Shown piece by piece: positions 45,099 through 53,949 of a stretch of 64,000 nucleotides of DNA. Every line of letters begins with the position of its first letter. Position 1 is the stretch's first letter. The translations under genes were made by a program, and so were the position numbers. This stretch comes from Rhodoflexus caldus. GTDB taxonomy: Bacteria > Bacteroidota > Bacteroidia > Cytophagales > Thermoflexibacteraceae. Where the stretch lies: positions 1 to 64,000 of the forward strand of contig NZ_JAJPRF010000017.1 in assembly GCF_021206925.1 (NCBI RefSeq). The letters are read 5' to 3'. The notes under the pieces were generated by a model. It saw only the letters and a program-made list of their open reading frames with translations, searched no databases and had not been told where the DNA came from.

Positions 45099-46460
45099 AT
45101 GCCGCCCGTATGGAATGTTGCCAATGCAAAGCATTTGTTAGCCCGAACTTTGTTTGGCTACACAAGGCGCGACTTGGAACAGGCGCTCTCTACGTCGCTC
45201 ACCAATTTTGTCAATAATCAATTGTTGGCCAACCTGCCTGCACCGGCTCCTCCGGGTGCATGGATTAGGGAAGCGCCTGTTGCCAACAACGGGACGGTTG
45301 ACCGCCAACGCCTGCAAGAAATGCGTCTTTGGTGGCTTGGACTCATGGCGCGGCAAGGCCTGAACATTCAGGAAAAAATGGTGCTGTTTTGGCACAATCA
45401 TTTTGTGTCGGAATCGTCCAAAGTGCAATATCCGCAGTACCTCTACGAACAAAACCGCCTGACCCGACAATATGCGCTTGGCGATTTTCGCGAATTTACC
45501 AAAGCAATGACCATAGACCCTGCCATGTTGATTTATTTGGATGGCAGAACCAATACGCGAAGCAGTCCCAACGAAAATTATGCGCGCGAATTGCTGGAAT
45601 TATTTACAATCGGCATTGGGCACTATACCGAAGCCGATATTCGCGAAGCCGCCAAGGCGCTTACAGGCTGGACGGTGAACGGTTTAAATGCTGTTTTTAC
45701 ACAAAGCAGATTCAATACGGAAACCAAAACCTTTTTGGGCAGACGCGGCAATTTTGGCTATCGGGAAATTGTGGACATCATATTTGAGCAGGCAGAAACC
45801 GCACGCTTTATCTGCCGCAAACTCTACAAAGAATTTGTCTATTATCAACCCGATGAGGCCTTTGTGGAACAAATGGCTGATGTTTTTCGCCGCAACAACT
45901 ATCAAATCAGACCGGTTTTGGCTTTTTTGTTTACCTCCGACCATTTCTATGAACCGCGCTTTAAAGGTGTCAAAATCAAGTCGCCCGTAGAGTTGGCCAT
46001 CGGGGTTATCAAACAACTGGAACTTACGGTCAATGACTTTTCCTACCTCAACGAAATGACCCGCAGCCTGCAACAGGAGCTCTTTGAGCCTCCCGATGTG
46101 CGCGGTTGGGAAGGACAACGCAAATGGATAACCTCAACCACCTATCCGAACCGCAACGTATTTACCGATACGCTGATAAACGGTAGGCGCACCAACGGAC
46201 AAACGCTCCCGTTTCGCTTGAATGCTCTTACTTATGCCCGCAGCTATCGCAATGCGGAAAATGCTGCCCTTTTCGTCAGAGAAGTAACCGATTTCTGTCT
46301 GGATTATCCGCTGACAGACAGCCGTCGGGCAAGTCTTCTGGAAACGCTGCTGAGCGGTACAATTGCAGCCAACTGGTCAACGTCGCTGGCAATGGCAGAT
46401 ACTCGCATTTTGTCGTTTTTACGCGCCATGATGCGCTTGCCGGAGTATCAGTTGTGCTAA
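45099..46460 (+). CDS. DUF1800 protein
   Basis: The 453-residue protein is a DUF1800 member: HLLARTLFGYTRRDLEQAL at the start, the WHNHFVSESSKVQ block, DPAMLIYLDGRTNTRSSPNENYARELLELFTIG, AAKALTGWTV and the C-terminal FEPPDVRGWEGQRKWI. The function of the family is unknown. Its genes are usually followed by a DUF1501 gene, as here (42 bases). No signal peptide is visible at the N-terminus, although the partner is clearly exported. The ATG at 45099 is well placed, and no better upstream start exists. Confidence 0.9.
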   Translation: MPPVWNVANAKHLLARTLFGYTRRDLEQALSTSLTNFVNNQLLANLPAPAPPGAWIREAPVANNGTVDRQRLQEMRLWWLGLMARQGLNIQEKMVLFWHNHFVSESSKVQYPQYLYEQNRLTRQYALGDFREFTKAMTIDPAMLIYLDGRTNTRSSPNENYARELLELFTIGIGHYTEADIREAAKALTGWTVNGLNAVFTQSRFNTETKTFLGRRGNFGYREIVDIIFEQAETARFICRKLYKEFVYYQPDEAFVEQMADVFRRNNYQIRPVLAFLFTSDHFYEPRFKGVKIKSPVELAIGVIKQLELTVNDFSYLNEMTRSLQQELFEPPDVRGWEGQRKWITSTTYPNRNVFTDTLINGRRTNGQTLPFRLNALTYARSYRNAENAALFVREVTDFCLDYPLTDSRRASLLETLLSGTIAANWSTSLAMADTRILSFLRAMMRLPEYQLC

Positions 46461-46502
46461 ACTCTATTTTGTCAAATTTTACACCACTTGCCCGATGAGC
46501 CT

Positions 46503-48023
46503 ATGAATCGCCGAGATTTCTTATACCAACTCAGTTTTTTAACAGGCGGCGCCACAGTTGCCATGAGCGGCATCCCCTTGCGGGCATTTGCGCACCCGCT
46601 TGTACCCGATGCGGCAACTGCCAATGGCAAAATCATTGTGTTGTTGCAACTCAACGGCGGCAATGACGGCCTGAATACCGTTATTCCGTTTCGCAATGAT
46701 ATTTACTATCAGAAACGCCCTACCATTGCCATCAGGCGAGAAAATACCATTGCCTTAAACGATGAAATAGGGCTGCATCCTTCTATGCGCCTGCTCAAAA
46801 ACCTGTACGACAAGGGGCAAGTCAGCATTGTGCAAAATGTTGGTTATGACAACCCCAATCGCTCGCATTTTCGCTCTACCGATATTTGGTTGTCAGGTTC
46901 AGATGCCAATGAGTTTCTTTACGATGGGTGGACAGGTCGCTATTTGGCACAGGCATTCCCCGAGTTCCCCGGCAAATTTCCCGAACATCCGATGGCTATC
47001 CAGTTGGGGGCGGTAGAGTCTATGCTGTTGCAAAGTCAATGGGGTTCTATGGGCGTAGTATTTGACAGCCCAAGTGCCTTTTATCAGTTGGTATCGGGCA
47101 GCCGTGCCGACTCAGACCCGCCGCCGCCGACCATTGCAGGCGAAGAGCTCAGATTTTTGAAAGGAATTGCGGCTCAATCTATCCAATACGCCAACGTAAT
47201 TAAGGCGGCAGCCGACAAAGCACAAAATCAGGTAACATATCCCAATACGAACATTGGCAGGCAGTTAGCCATTATTGCCGAACTGATTGGCGGCGGTTTG
47301 CAAACCTCTGTTTACTTGGCAACACTGGGTGGATTTGATACACATGCCGGGCAGTTGCCGCTACACGCCAATCTACTGACACAGTTTTCCGAAGCCGTAG
47401 CCGCTTTTCAGGCAGACCTCGAAAAATTAGGTGTTGCGGAGAAAGTAGTACTGATGACATTTTCCGAGTTTGGCAGAAGGCTCAACGAAAACGGCAGCGC
47501 AGGAACCGACCACGGTACGGCAGCCCCCTTGTTTGTGATTGGCAAAAGTGTCAGAGGCGGTATTTACGGCGATGCGCCTGCACTCAATGATTTGGATAAT
47601 GTAGGCGACATCAAGTTTCGTTATGATTACCGACAAATTTACACCGCAGTTCTTCGCGACCACCTCGGGCTTACGAATGCCGATATAAAAAAGGTGCTGG
47701 AACAGCGCGATTTCAATGCACTGCCTATTTTCAAACGCAACACTCCGCCATTGGCTGCCGATGTGCTGTTTGAGTTATATACTAATGCGCCCAATCCTTT
47801 TTCCGAAAGCACCACGATTGCCTATAAACTTGCTAAAAGCATGGATATCAGGCTAAGGGTTTACGATTTGCAGGGGCATGTAGTTGCCGTCTTGCATGAA
47901 GGCATACAGGATGCAGGTATGCACGAAATCCGTATGGAGCGTGCAGGAATGGCCGCAGGGGTTTATTTATGTGCGCTGGAAGCCGAGGGGCAACGCGCCG
48001 TAAAGAAAATGTTGGCTTTATAG
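46503..48023 (+). CDS. DUF1501 protein with Tat signal and T9SS sorting domain
   Basis: The 506-residue protein opens with a Tat signal (NRRDFLYQLSF, then a hydrophobic stretch ending AFAHP). The DUF1501 body (about 45-410) resembles alkaline-phosphatase-like sulfatases: LLQLNGGNDGLNTVIP, HPSMRLLKNLYDKGQVSIVQNVGY, LGGFDTHAGQ, MTFSEFGRRLNENGSAGTDHGTA. The last about 80 residues are a type A T9SS C-terminal domain (NAPNPFSESTTIAYKL, YDLQGHVV, AGVYLCAL, ending KKMLAL). The protein is thus predicted to reach the periplasm folded through Tat and then the cell surface through T9SS. The ATG at 46503 was preferred to a TTG at 46488. Confidence 0.9.
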   Translation: MNRRDFLYQLSFLTGGATVAMSGIPLRAFAHPLVPDAATANGKIIVLLQLNGGNDGLNTVIPFRNDIYYQKRPTIAIRRENTIALNDEIGLHPSMRLLKNLYDKGQVSIVQNVGYDNPNRSHFRSTDIWLSGSDANEFLYDGWTGRYLAQAFPEFPGKFPEHPMAIQLGAVESMLLQSQWGSMGVVFDSPSAFYQLVSGSRADSDPPPPTIAGEELRFLKGIAAQSIQYANVIKAAADKAQNQVTYPNTNIGRQLAIIAELIGGGLQTSVYLATLGGFDTHAGQLPLHANLLTQFSEAVAAFQADLEKLGVAEKVVLMTFSEFGRRLNENGSAGTDHGTAAPLFVIGKSVRGGIYGDAPALNDLDNVGDIKFRYDYRQIYTAVLRDHLGLTNADIKKVLEQRDFNALPIFKRNTPPLAADVLFELYTNAPNPFSESTTIAYKLAKSMDIRLRVYDLQGHVVAVLHEGIQDAGMHEIRMERAGMAAGVYLCALEAEGQRAVKKMLAL

Positions 48024-48061
48024 AGGGCTGTATGTATTTATTGCAGGCTCCGACAAACAAA

Positions 48062-48092
48062 ATACCCGACAGGCAAACCACCTGCCGGGTTA
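48062..48092. terminator. Hairpin between convergent DUF1501 and usp genes
   Basis: A stem of ten pairs with one mismatch (about 48064-48073 with 48081-48090) lies between two convergent genes. T-rich bases follow it on the minus strand, so it may serve mainly the stress-protein gene. Confidence 0.5.
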
Positions 48093-48118
48093 CTGCAACA
48101 GACCTATAGAAAAAACAC

Positions 48119-48985
48119 TTATTGGCTGAATGTAAGAACAGAACGCCCCGACTTTTTGGCTACCTTTTCAGTCAAATTGCCAAACAAGAAGTGCGCTAAG
48201 CCGTTCCGGTCTGAGTTGGTCATAGCTATCAGGTCGGCCTGTACCGATTCGGCAAATTCCCGAATGGCCACTTCCTTATTTTCACCCGAATAGATATTGG
48301 CGGTATAATTCAAAAATCCGTGGCGCATGGCAAATGCGGAAATGATATCCAGATTTTCCTTTTGCCATTCTACATCGGACTTAGGCGGAATAATCTTCAC
48401 AAAGTGGACGGTAGCCCCAAGCAATTGCTGTATGGTTTTTAGGTGGTCAATCGTTTTGCTTGATATATTCTTAAAATTGGAGGCAAAAACTACATTGTTA
48501 AAATCAAGCGTTCGCTGCTTTTTCTTGACAGTAAATACAGGCACTTTTGCCTGATGGATAATTTTCTCTTCCATCTGGCTGCGGGTAATGTCTGCCGCCG
48601 ATTCACCGTCGCTGTGGGAGCCCAAAACAATTAAATCAGCATTTTCGGCTACAATAAAATCGGCAATGTCTTTGGTAAATTCATCAAATACTATCTGTTT
48701 GCGAATGCGCAACTCCGGATAGCGATTAACAAAAGCCTGCAATTTATCTTTGGCCTGCACAACCATTTTTGGCAGGTAGGTTTGCGCCATATTTACTTCT
48801 TCCGCCGCCTCTTCGGCTGTTATTATGCGTTTTGCTCCTGAAAACAAATGTGCCAGCGGCATATCTATCACATGAAATAGCAATAATTCTGCATGGCTGC
48901 GCCTGGCAATAAGGGCTGCCACCTCAAAAGCGTTCTCCGATTCTTCGGAAAAGTCCATCGGAATCAAAATAGTGCGCAGTTTCAT
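48119..48985 (-). CDS. Tandem-domain universal stress protein
   Basis: The 288-residue protein has two UspA domains (about 1-155 and 160-288). The first has ILIPMDFSEESENAFEVAALIA and the ATP-binding-like segment LIVLGSHSDGESAADITRSQMEEKIIHQAKVPVFTV (residues around 118-153). The second has a weaker copy (LIAMTNSDRNGLAHFLFGNLTEKVAKKSGRSVLTF). Such proteins are induced by starvation, oxygen limitation or stress. An inverted repeat lies upstream at 49033-49068. Confidence 0.92.
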   Translation of the reverse strand: MKLRTILIPMDFSEESENAFEVAALIARRSHAELLLFHVIDMPLAHLFSGAKRIITAEEAAEEVNMAQTYLPKMVVQAKDKLQAFVNRYPELRIRKQIVFDEFTKDIADFIVAENADLIVLGSHSDGESAADITRSQMEEKIIHQAKVPVFTVKKKQRTLDFNNVVFASNFKNISSKTIDHLKTIQQLLGATVHFVKIIPPKSDVEWQKENLDIISAFAMRHGFLNYTANIYSGENKEVAIREFAESVQADLIAMTNSDRNGLAHFLFGNLTEKVAKKSGRSVLTFSQ

Positions 48986-49032
48986 GGTGTTATAGTTTAG
49001 TGTAAAAATCGGTAAAAACTTACATTTGAAAT

Positions 49033-49068
49033 GATAAGTGCAATATAGGAATAAAAGTGCACTTTATC
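49033..49068. promoter_or_regulatory. Inverted repeat between usp and mutase genes
   Basis: GATAAGTGCA (49033-49042) is repeated in reverse as TGCACTTTATC (49058-49068), one extra T apart. The right half includes the 10-base palindrome AAGTGCACTT (49055-49064). It sits in the 192-base gap between divergent genes and could be an operator. No known regulator site is recognised. Confidence 0.4.
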
Positions 49069-49177
49069 AAGTTGTAATTGGATTTTATTTCCAAATACCT
49101 TCAACTGCTCTAAACACCGCGAAATTGCATCCACACAAAAGTTCTTTAATTTTACCCTCCTAAAATGAACAGCATCT

Positions 49178-51376
49178 ATGGCCGCTTTTCACGAATTATC
49201 ATTTGCGGATATCCGTGTGCGCTTACAAAGCAAAGCACAACAGGTAAATCACCGGACAGCCGATGCCTTTCCTGAATGGATGACGGCAGAGCAAATTTCC
49301 GTGCCGGCTTTTTACCGACCCGAAGCCCGCTCGCAATGGGAACACATCAAGTATTTGGCAGGCGTTCCGCCCTACCTGCGCGGCCCTTATGCGACCATGT
49401 ACACCCAACGTCCGTGGACTGTTCGCCAGTATGCAGGTTTCAGTACTGCCGAGGAAAGCAACGCCTTCTATCGCCGCAACTTGGCAGCGGGGCAGATGGG
49501 GCTTTCCGTGGCTTTTGACTTGGCTACTCACCGCGGCTACGACTCCGACCACCCTCGCGTGCAAGGCGACGTAGGCAAAGCAGGTGTTGCCATCGACTCT
49601 GTTTTGGATATGAAAATTTTGTTCAACGAAATTCCGTTGGACAAAATGTCGGTTTCCATGACCATGAACGGCGCTGTTATTCCCGTCATGGCTTTTTACA
49701 TCGTGGCAGCCGAAGAACAGGGTGTAAAACCCGAACAACTCAGCGGCACTATTCAAAATGATATCCTCAAAGAGTTCATGGTGCGCAATACGTACATCTA
49801 CCCGCCTGCACCGAGTATGCAGATTATCGCCGATATTTTTGAATATACCGCGCGCTACATGCCCAAATTTAACAGCATCAGCATCAGCGGCTACCACATG
49901 CAGGAAGCAGGCGCAACAGCAGATATTGAACTGGCATATACTCTTGCCGACGGGCTGGAATACCTGCGCACGGGCGTTGCTGCGGGGCTGCCGATAGATG
50001 ACTTCGCACCGCGTTTGTCGTTCTTCTGGGCAATCGGCATGAATCATTTCATGGAAATTGCCAAAATGCGCGCCGGCCGCCTGCTCTGGTCTAAAATCGT
50101 GAAGCAGTTCAACCCGCAAGATACCAAAAGCATGGCACTGCGCACCCACTGCCAAACTTCGGGCTGGAGCCTGACCGAACAAGATGCGTTCAACAACGTT
50201 ACGCGCACTTGCATTGAGGCAATGGCTGCCGCGCTTGGAGGCACGCAAAGTTTGCATACCAACTCATTGGATGAAGCCATTGCGCTGCCAACAGATTTTT
50301 CGGCAAGAATTGCAAGAAATACGCAACTTTTTATTCAAAAGGAAACAGATATTACACGCGCTATCGACCCTTGGGGTGGTGCCTATTACGTGGAGCACCT
50401 CACTCATGCGCTGGCGCATCGGGCTTGGCAACTCATTGAGGAAGTGGAGCAATTGGGCGGCATGACCAAAGCCATTGAAGCGGGCTTGCCCAAAATGCGC
50501 ATTGAAGAAGCCGCTGCCCGCAAACAGGCGCGAATTGATTCGGGCAAAGACGTAATTGTGGGCGTAAACCGCTACCAAACTACCGAAGAGAAGGAAATTG
50601 ACTTGTTGGAAGTGGACAATACCGCCGTGCGTCAGTCGCAAATTGAGCGCTTGCAGCAACTCAAAGCCAGCCGCGACAGCCAAGCCGTCGAGCAAATTTT
50701 GGCAAAAATCACCGCTTGCGCCACCGAAAAAATGGCACGCATCAAAGCCAACAACGGACAGATTCCTGCCTCTACGGGCAAAGACAGCGACAACCTGCTG
50801 GCGCTTGCCGTAGAAGCTGCCCGTGCCCGCGCCACGCTGGGCGAAATTTCCGACGCGATGGAAAAAGCCTTCGGCAGGCATCAGGCAGTTATCCGCAGCA
50901 TTGCGGGCGTGTACGCAGGCGAAGCCGCCGAGGACAAGGAGTTTAGCAAAGCCAAAGCAATGGTAGAACAATTTACCGCGCAGGAAGGCCGCCGTCCGCG
51001 CATTATGATTGCCAAAATGGGGCAAGACGGACACGACCGCGGCGCAAAAGTCATTGCCACCAGCTTTGCCGACTTGGGTTTTGATGTGGACATCGGGCCG
51101 TTGTTCCAAACCCCCGAAGAGGTAGCCCATCAAGCCGCCGAGAACGACGTACATATTGTAGGAGCATCCAGCCTTGCGGCAGGGCACAAAACCCTTGTGC
51201 CTCAATTGATTAACGAACTGAAAAAAATCGGCCGTGAGGACATTATGGTTATTGCAGGCGGCGTAATTCCGCCCAAAGATTATCAGTTCCTGTATGAGCA
51301 CGGCGTAGCGGAAGTATTTGGCCCCGGTACGGTCATTCCGGTTGCCGCTCAAAAGATTCTGGAAAAATTAATGTAA
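49178..51376 (+). CDS. Methylmalonyl-CoA mutase large subunit
   Basis: The 732-residue enzyme converts succinyl-CoA and R-methylmalonyl-CoA with coenzyme B12. The N-terminal barrel shows [53 protein letters not shown] and [12 protein letters not shown]. The C-terminal cobalamin domain has DGHDRG with the cobalt-binding His (about residue 618), plus [16 protein letters not shown] and [10 protein letters not shown]. The length is that of a full active subunit. Bacteroidota normally have the small subunit gene immediately upstream, but here the neighbour is the divergent usp gene. It would serve propionate formation or breakdown. Confidence 0.96.
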   Translation: MAAFHELSFADIRVRLQSKAQQVNHRTADAFPEWMTAEQISVPAFYRPEARSQWEHIKYLAGVPPYLRGPYATMYTQRPWTVRQYAGFSTAEESNAFYRRNLAAGQMGLSVAFDLATHRGYDSDHPRVQGDVGKAGVAIDSVLDMKILFNEIPLDKMSVSMTMNGAVIPVMAFYIVAAEEQGVKPEQLSGTIQNDILKEFMVRNTYIYPPAPSMQIIADIFEYTARYMPKFNSISISGYHMQEAGATADIELAYTLADGLEYLRTGVAAGLPIDDFAPRLSFFWAIGMNHFMEIAKMRAGRLLWSKIVKQFNPQDTKSMALRTHCQTSGWSLTEQDAFNNVTRTCIEAMAAALGGTQSLHTNSLDEAIALPTDFSARIARNTQLFIQKETDITRAIDPWGGAYYVEHLTHALAHRAWQLIEEVEQLGGMTKAIEAGLPKMRIEEAAARKQARIDSGKDVIVGVNRYQTTEEKEIDLLEVDNTAVRQSQIERLQQLKASRDSQAVEQILAKITACATEKMARIKANNGQIPASTGKDSDNLLALAVEAARARATLGEISDAMEKAFGRHQAVIRSIAGVYAGEAAEDKEFSKAKAMVEQFTAQEGRRPRIMIAKMGQDGHDRGAKVIATSFADLGFDVDIGPLFQTPEEVAHQAAENDVHIVGASSLAAGHKTLVPQLINELKKIGREDIMVIAGGVIPPKDYQFLYEHGVAEVFGPGTVIPVAAQKILEKLM

Positions 51377-51600
51377 TGCGAATTATTTGCTAATCATCTG
51401 ATAATCAAAACATTTTGTGTCGGAAAAATCAAAATGAAACATTATCGCAAAGATGCATGTTGGTAAATTGTATTTTTTCTATGTAGGTATATTTGTAGGG
51501 ACAAGGCATACCTTATCCCTACAGGTTTTGCATGAATTATTGCGCAAAACCGAATTTAATCAAATTTAATTTTTCCAAGATTCTGCCGCGAAATTCGCGT
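51376..51600 (+). mobile_element. MITE-like element, copy 2
   Basis: A non-coding unit of about 225 bases aligns with copy 1 (29471-29676). Shared stretches include GCGAATTATTTGCTA, AAAAATCAAAA, ATTTGTAGG, ACAAGGCA, AAGATTCT and AATTCGCGTTA. Ends are inverted repeats with one mismatch (ATGCGAATT at 51376-51384, AATTCGCGT at 51592-51600). A central hairpin (about 51497-51524, GTAGGGA with TCCCTAC) is better kept than in copy 1. It begins at the last base of the mutase stop codon. A target duplication is not clear, so this copy may be older. Confidence 0.7.
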
Positions 51601-51710
51601 TAATCAATCAAGCCAATTAAAACGCATTGCGCAAGCAGGCGGATTGTTGCGGGCGATACGTTTTTCGCTGATTTTTTTAAATCTGAAATCTAAAATGCCT
51701 GCTCAACGGC
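51601..51710. other. Intergenic DNA between MITE-like copy 2 and the glycosyltransferase
   Basis: The gene-free stretch 51377-51710 (334 bases) is the MITE-like element plus these 110 bases, in which I see no gene or clear signal. Confidence 0.6.
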
Positions 51711-52730
51711 TTACTTCAAAAATCGCTTAGCAACCAAGGCCGGCAGCAGCAGATTTTTGCGGATACCGTTGGCACGCCACAGCGGACTCCCGAAATAGCC
51801 TTTCAAAGCAGCCAATCCTTCCTTGTGCCGCAGTTGCCAATAGTCATACCAGATTTCACCAATCACTTCGGCCATTGCTTCTTGTTGGTAAATGCGGTGT
51901 TTTTGGTTTTGGTGCAGCAGGTATGCCAGCCATTTTTGGGCTTCTTGGGCAAAGGTATTATCCAATGCAAACTGACGATGCCGCAGTTGTTGGTGCAAAA
52001 ACAATTCATTGGCAGCAGGGGCGATGCACAGTTTACCAATATTGTGCCTGATAATTTCTTCGGTTTGCTGCCTGCTTTTTTCCGATTCGCGGTTTGTCCA
52101 ATTGTTGTTGTGCTCACGTCTTGCGCCTAACTTCTCGGGGATAATATGCAGGCGTGTAATGGTTGCCGCTTCCGACCAAAGGGCATAATCTTCGCAAGGT
52201 TCAAATGCAGCAGGGAAACCATGCAACCGCTCCCACACACTGCGCCGCATCATTACCGAGGAAAGTGCGAAAGCATTGCCAAATAACAGAAAAACGGGCA
52301 AATGCGTATCCTTTTCCCTGCGCCAAATCCATTGTAGCGGATGTAGCAGGCCGTTTTGGTCAATGATATCTAACCAATGGGCAACAAGCCCCACCGATGG
52401 ATTTTGCTGCATAAAGACGACTTGTTTTTGCAGCCGTTGGGGGTAGGCAAGGTCATCGGCATCCAGAAAGGCAATCAGTTCGCCACAGGATACTTCAATG
52501 GCCTTATTGCGACTCTGCGCGGCTCCTGCCTGCTTTTCGTTGCGGATGAGGCGGATGCGTTTGTCCGTATCAGCCCATAACGAAACGATGGCAGCCGTAT
52601 CATCTCGGCTGCCATCGTCAATAACGATTAGTTCCCAATCAGTAAAATGCTGATTGACAATGCTTTGTACTGATTCGCTGATGTACTGCGCTGCCTGATA
52701 AGCCGGCATGATAACACTGACTTTCGGCAT
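51711..52730 (-). CDS. Family 2 glycosyltransferase
   Basis: The 339-residue protein has a GT-A fold of family GT2: VSVIMPAYQAAQYISESVQS, ELIVIDDGSRDDTAAI (the first Asp pair), and GELIAFLDADDLAYPQRLQKQV with the DxD-like DADD. The C-terminal half is variable and helical. It probably adds a sugar to a surface glycan precursor. It starts 12 bases after the DUF368 gene, so the two are co-transcribed. Confidence 0.92.
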   Translation of the reverse strand: MPKVSVIMPAYQAAQYISESVQSIVNQHFTDWELIVIDDGSRDDTAAIVSLWADTDKRIRLIRNEKQAGAAQSRNKAIEVSCGELIAFLDADDLAYPQRLQKQVVFMQQNPSVGLVAHWLDIIDQNGLLHPLQWIWRREKDTHLPVFLLFGNAFALSSVMMRRSVWERLHGFPAAFEPCEDYALWSEAATITRLHIIPEKLGARREHNNNWTNRESEKSRQQTEEIIRHNIGKLCIAPAANELFLHQQLRHRQFALDNTFAQEAQKWLAYLLHQNQKHRIYQQEAMAEVIGEIWYDYWQLRHKEGLAALKGYFGSPLWRANGIRKNLLLPALVAKRFLK

Positions 52731-52742
52731 AGTATCCCAAGA

Positions 52743-53666
52743 TTATCCCTGCTTTTGTGAGGCAGCCTTTTCAATCAGGTACACCACGGCAAAACCGACC
52801 AAGCACAATGCAATACAAGCCGCCAGCATGGGTTCTTTTCCTGTCAGCTCGAGGTATTGTGTGGGCAGAACGTTGCTTTCTACAATGGGTTTGAGCTTGC
52901 CGTGTCGGTCGGTATAGTATTCCAATACCTGTTTCCATGGCCATACTTTGTTTAACGAACCAAGCATGAAGCCCATCAGCAGGGCTACGGCCAAATCGTG
53001 GTAACGTTTTAATAACCAATGCAATACATGCGAAAAACTCAACAGACCTGCAACGCAGCCCAAAGCAAAAGTAATGATGACTTTAAAGTTGAGTTCGGTC
53101 AGTGAGCGGATGATGTACTCATATTTACTCATCAGCAACAAAATGAAACTGCCTGAAATGCCGGGCAGAATCATGGCGCAGATGGCAATGGCTCCACTCA
53201 GGAAAATAAACCACAAATCGGTAGGGGTTTCAACCGGAACGGCAATCGTTACCCAATAGGCAACAGCAGTTCCTGCCATCAAGGCAACTATTGCCGCTAT
53301 GTTCCACTGCTTTACCGATTTGGCTACCAGCAGAGCAGAAGCTATAATCAACCCAAAAAAGAACGACCAAAGCATTTCGGGCTGATTGGCCAACAAATAC
53401 AAGATGAGTTTTGACAGGCCAAGCACAGACGTTCCGATGCCCGCAAATAAAACCACCAGAAAAGTGCCGTCTATATGCTGCCAAAGCTCCTTGATGCGTC
53501 CTAAAAAGAGTAGCTTCAGCGCTGTGCCGTTGGCAGAGCGGATGGCATCCAATAATCGTTCGTAAATGCCGGAAATAAAGGCAATTGTTCCTCCCGAAAC
53601 ACCCGGTACCACATCAGCGGCACCCATGGCAACACCTTTCAGGAAGAGGAAGATATACTCTCTCAC
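52743..53666 (-). CDS. DUF368 / PopT-like polyprenyl-phosphate translocase
   Basis: The 307-residue membrane protein has about eight to ten helices and the two family repeats: KGVAMGAADVVPGVSGGTIAF near the start and ICAMILPGISGSFILLLMSKY in the middle. DUF368 proteins (PopT) have been shown in other bacteria to return undecaprenyl phosphate across the inner membrane for reuse in cell-wall and glycan synthesis. The neighbouring glycosyltransferase fits that role. The start is GTG at 53666; no ATG fits the conserved N-terminus. Confidence 0.9.
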   Translation of the reverse strand: MREYIFLFLKGVAMGAADVVPGVSGGTIAFISGIYERLLDAIRSANGTALKLLFLGRIKELWQHIDGTFLVVLFAGIGTSVLGLSKLILYLLANQPEMLWSFFFGLIIASALLVAKSVKQWNIAAIVALMAGTAVAYWVTIAVPVETPTDLWFIFLSGAIAICAMILPGISGSFILLLMSKYEYIIRSLTELNFKVIITFALGCVAGLLSFSHVLHWLLKRYHDLAVALLMGFMLGSLNKVWPWKQVLEYYTDRHGKLKPIVESNVLPTQYLELTGKEPMLAACIALCLVGFAVVYLIEKAASQKQG

Positions 53667-53698
53667 GTGAAGTTTGTTCTATGAATGGATGAAAATAA

Positions 53699-53899
53699 TC
53701 AGGCAGTTTTCACCTCGTTTTGGCACGGTTCGCCTGCTTTTTTGCCGCAAACCACGCAATCAACACCGTTTTCGCGCAGGGCAGGGCTTTGTGTGGCACA
53801 TGTGCCTTTAAACTCGCCGTTTTTAACAAACAGCAGGCGCACGCTCATCAGTACAAAAAATACTGCCATTACGCCAACTGCCAAAAGGATAGTCATCAT
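53699..53899 (-). CDS. Small membrane protein with four cysteines
   Basis: The 66-residue protein has one membrane helix (about 3-24) followed by GEFKGTC and a tail with cysteines at 34, 48, 51 and 59. The layout of one helix, then GTC, then a cysteine cluster resembles NqrM (DUF539), an Fe-S assembly factor for the Na-translocating NADH:quinone reductase, but the spacing differs and no nqr genes are seen. The tail may bind a metal. It lies between the carbamoyltransferase gene (50 bases) and DUF368 (32 bases), all on the minus strand. ATGs at 53899 and 53896 are both possible starts. Confidence 0.75.
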   Translation of the reverse strand: MMTILLAVGVMAVFFVLMSVRLLFVKNGEFKGTCATQSPALRENGVDCVVCGKKAGEPCQNEVKTA

Positions 53900-53949
53900 G
53901 GTTGTAAAGGAATTAAGACCGTACAAAGTTAATCATTTTTCGGTGCTTC

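Noticed and set aside
49223-51352. Two long minus-strand frames opposite the mutase gene
   Set aside because: They are shadows of the methylmalonyl-CoA mutase; the translated residues lack any domain pattern.
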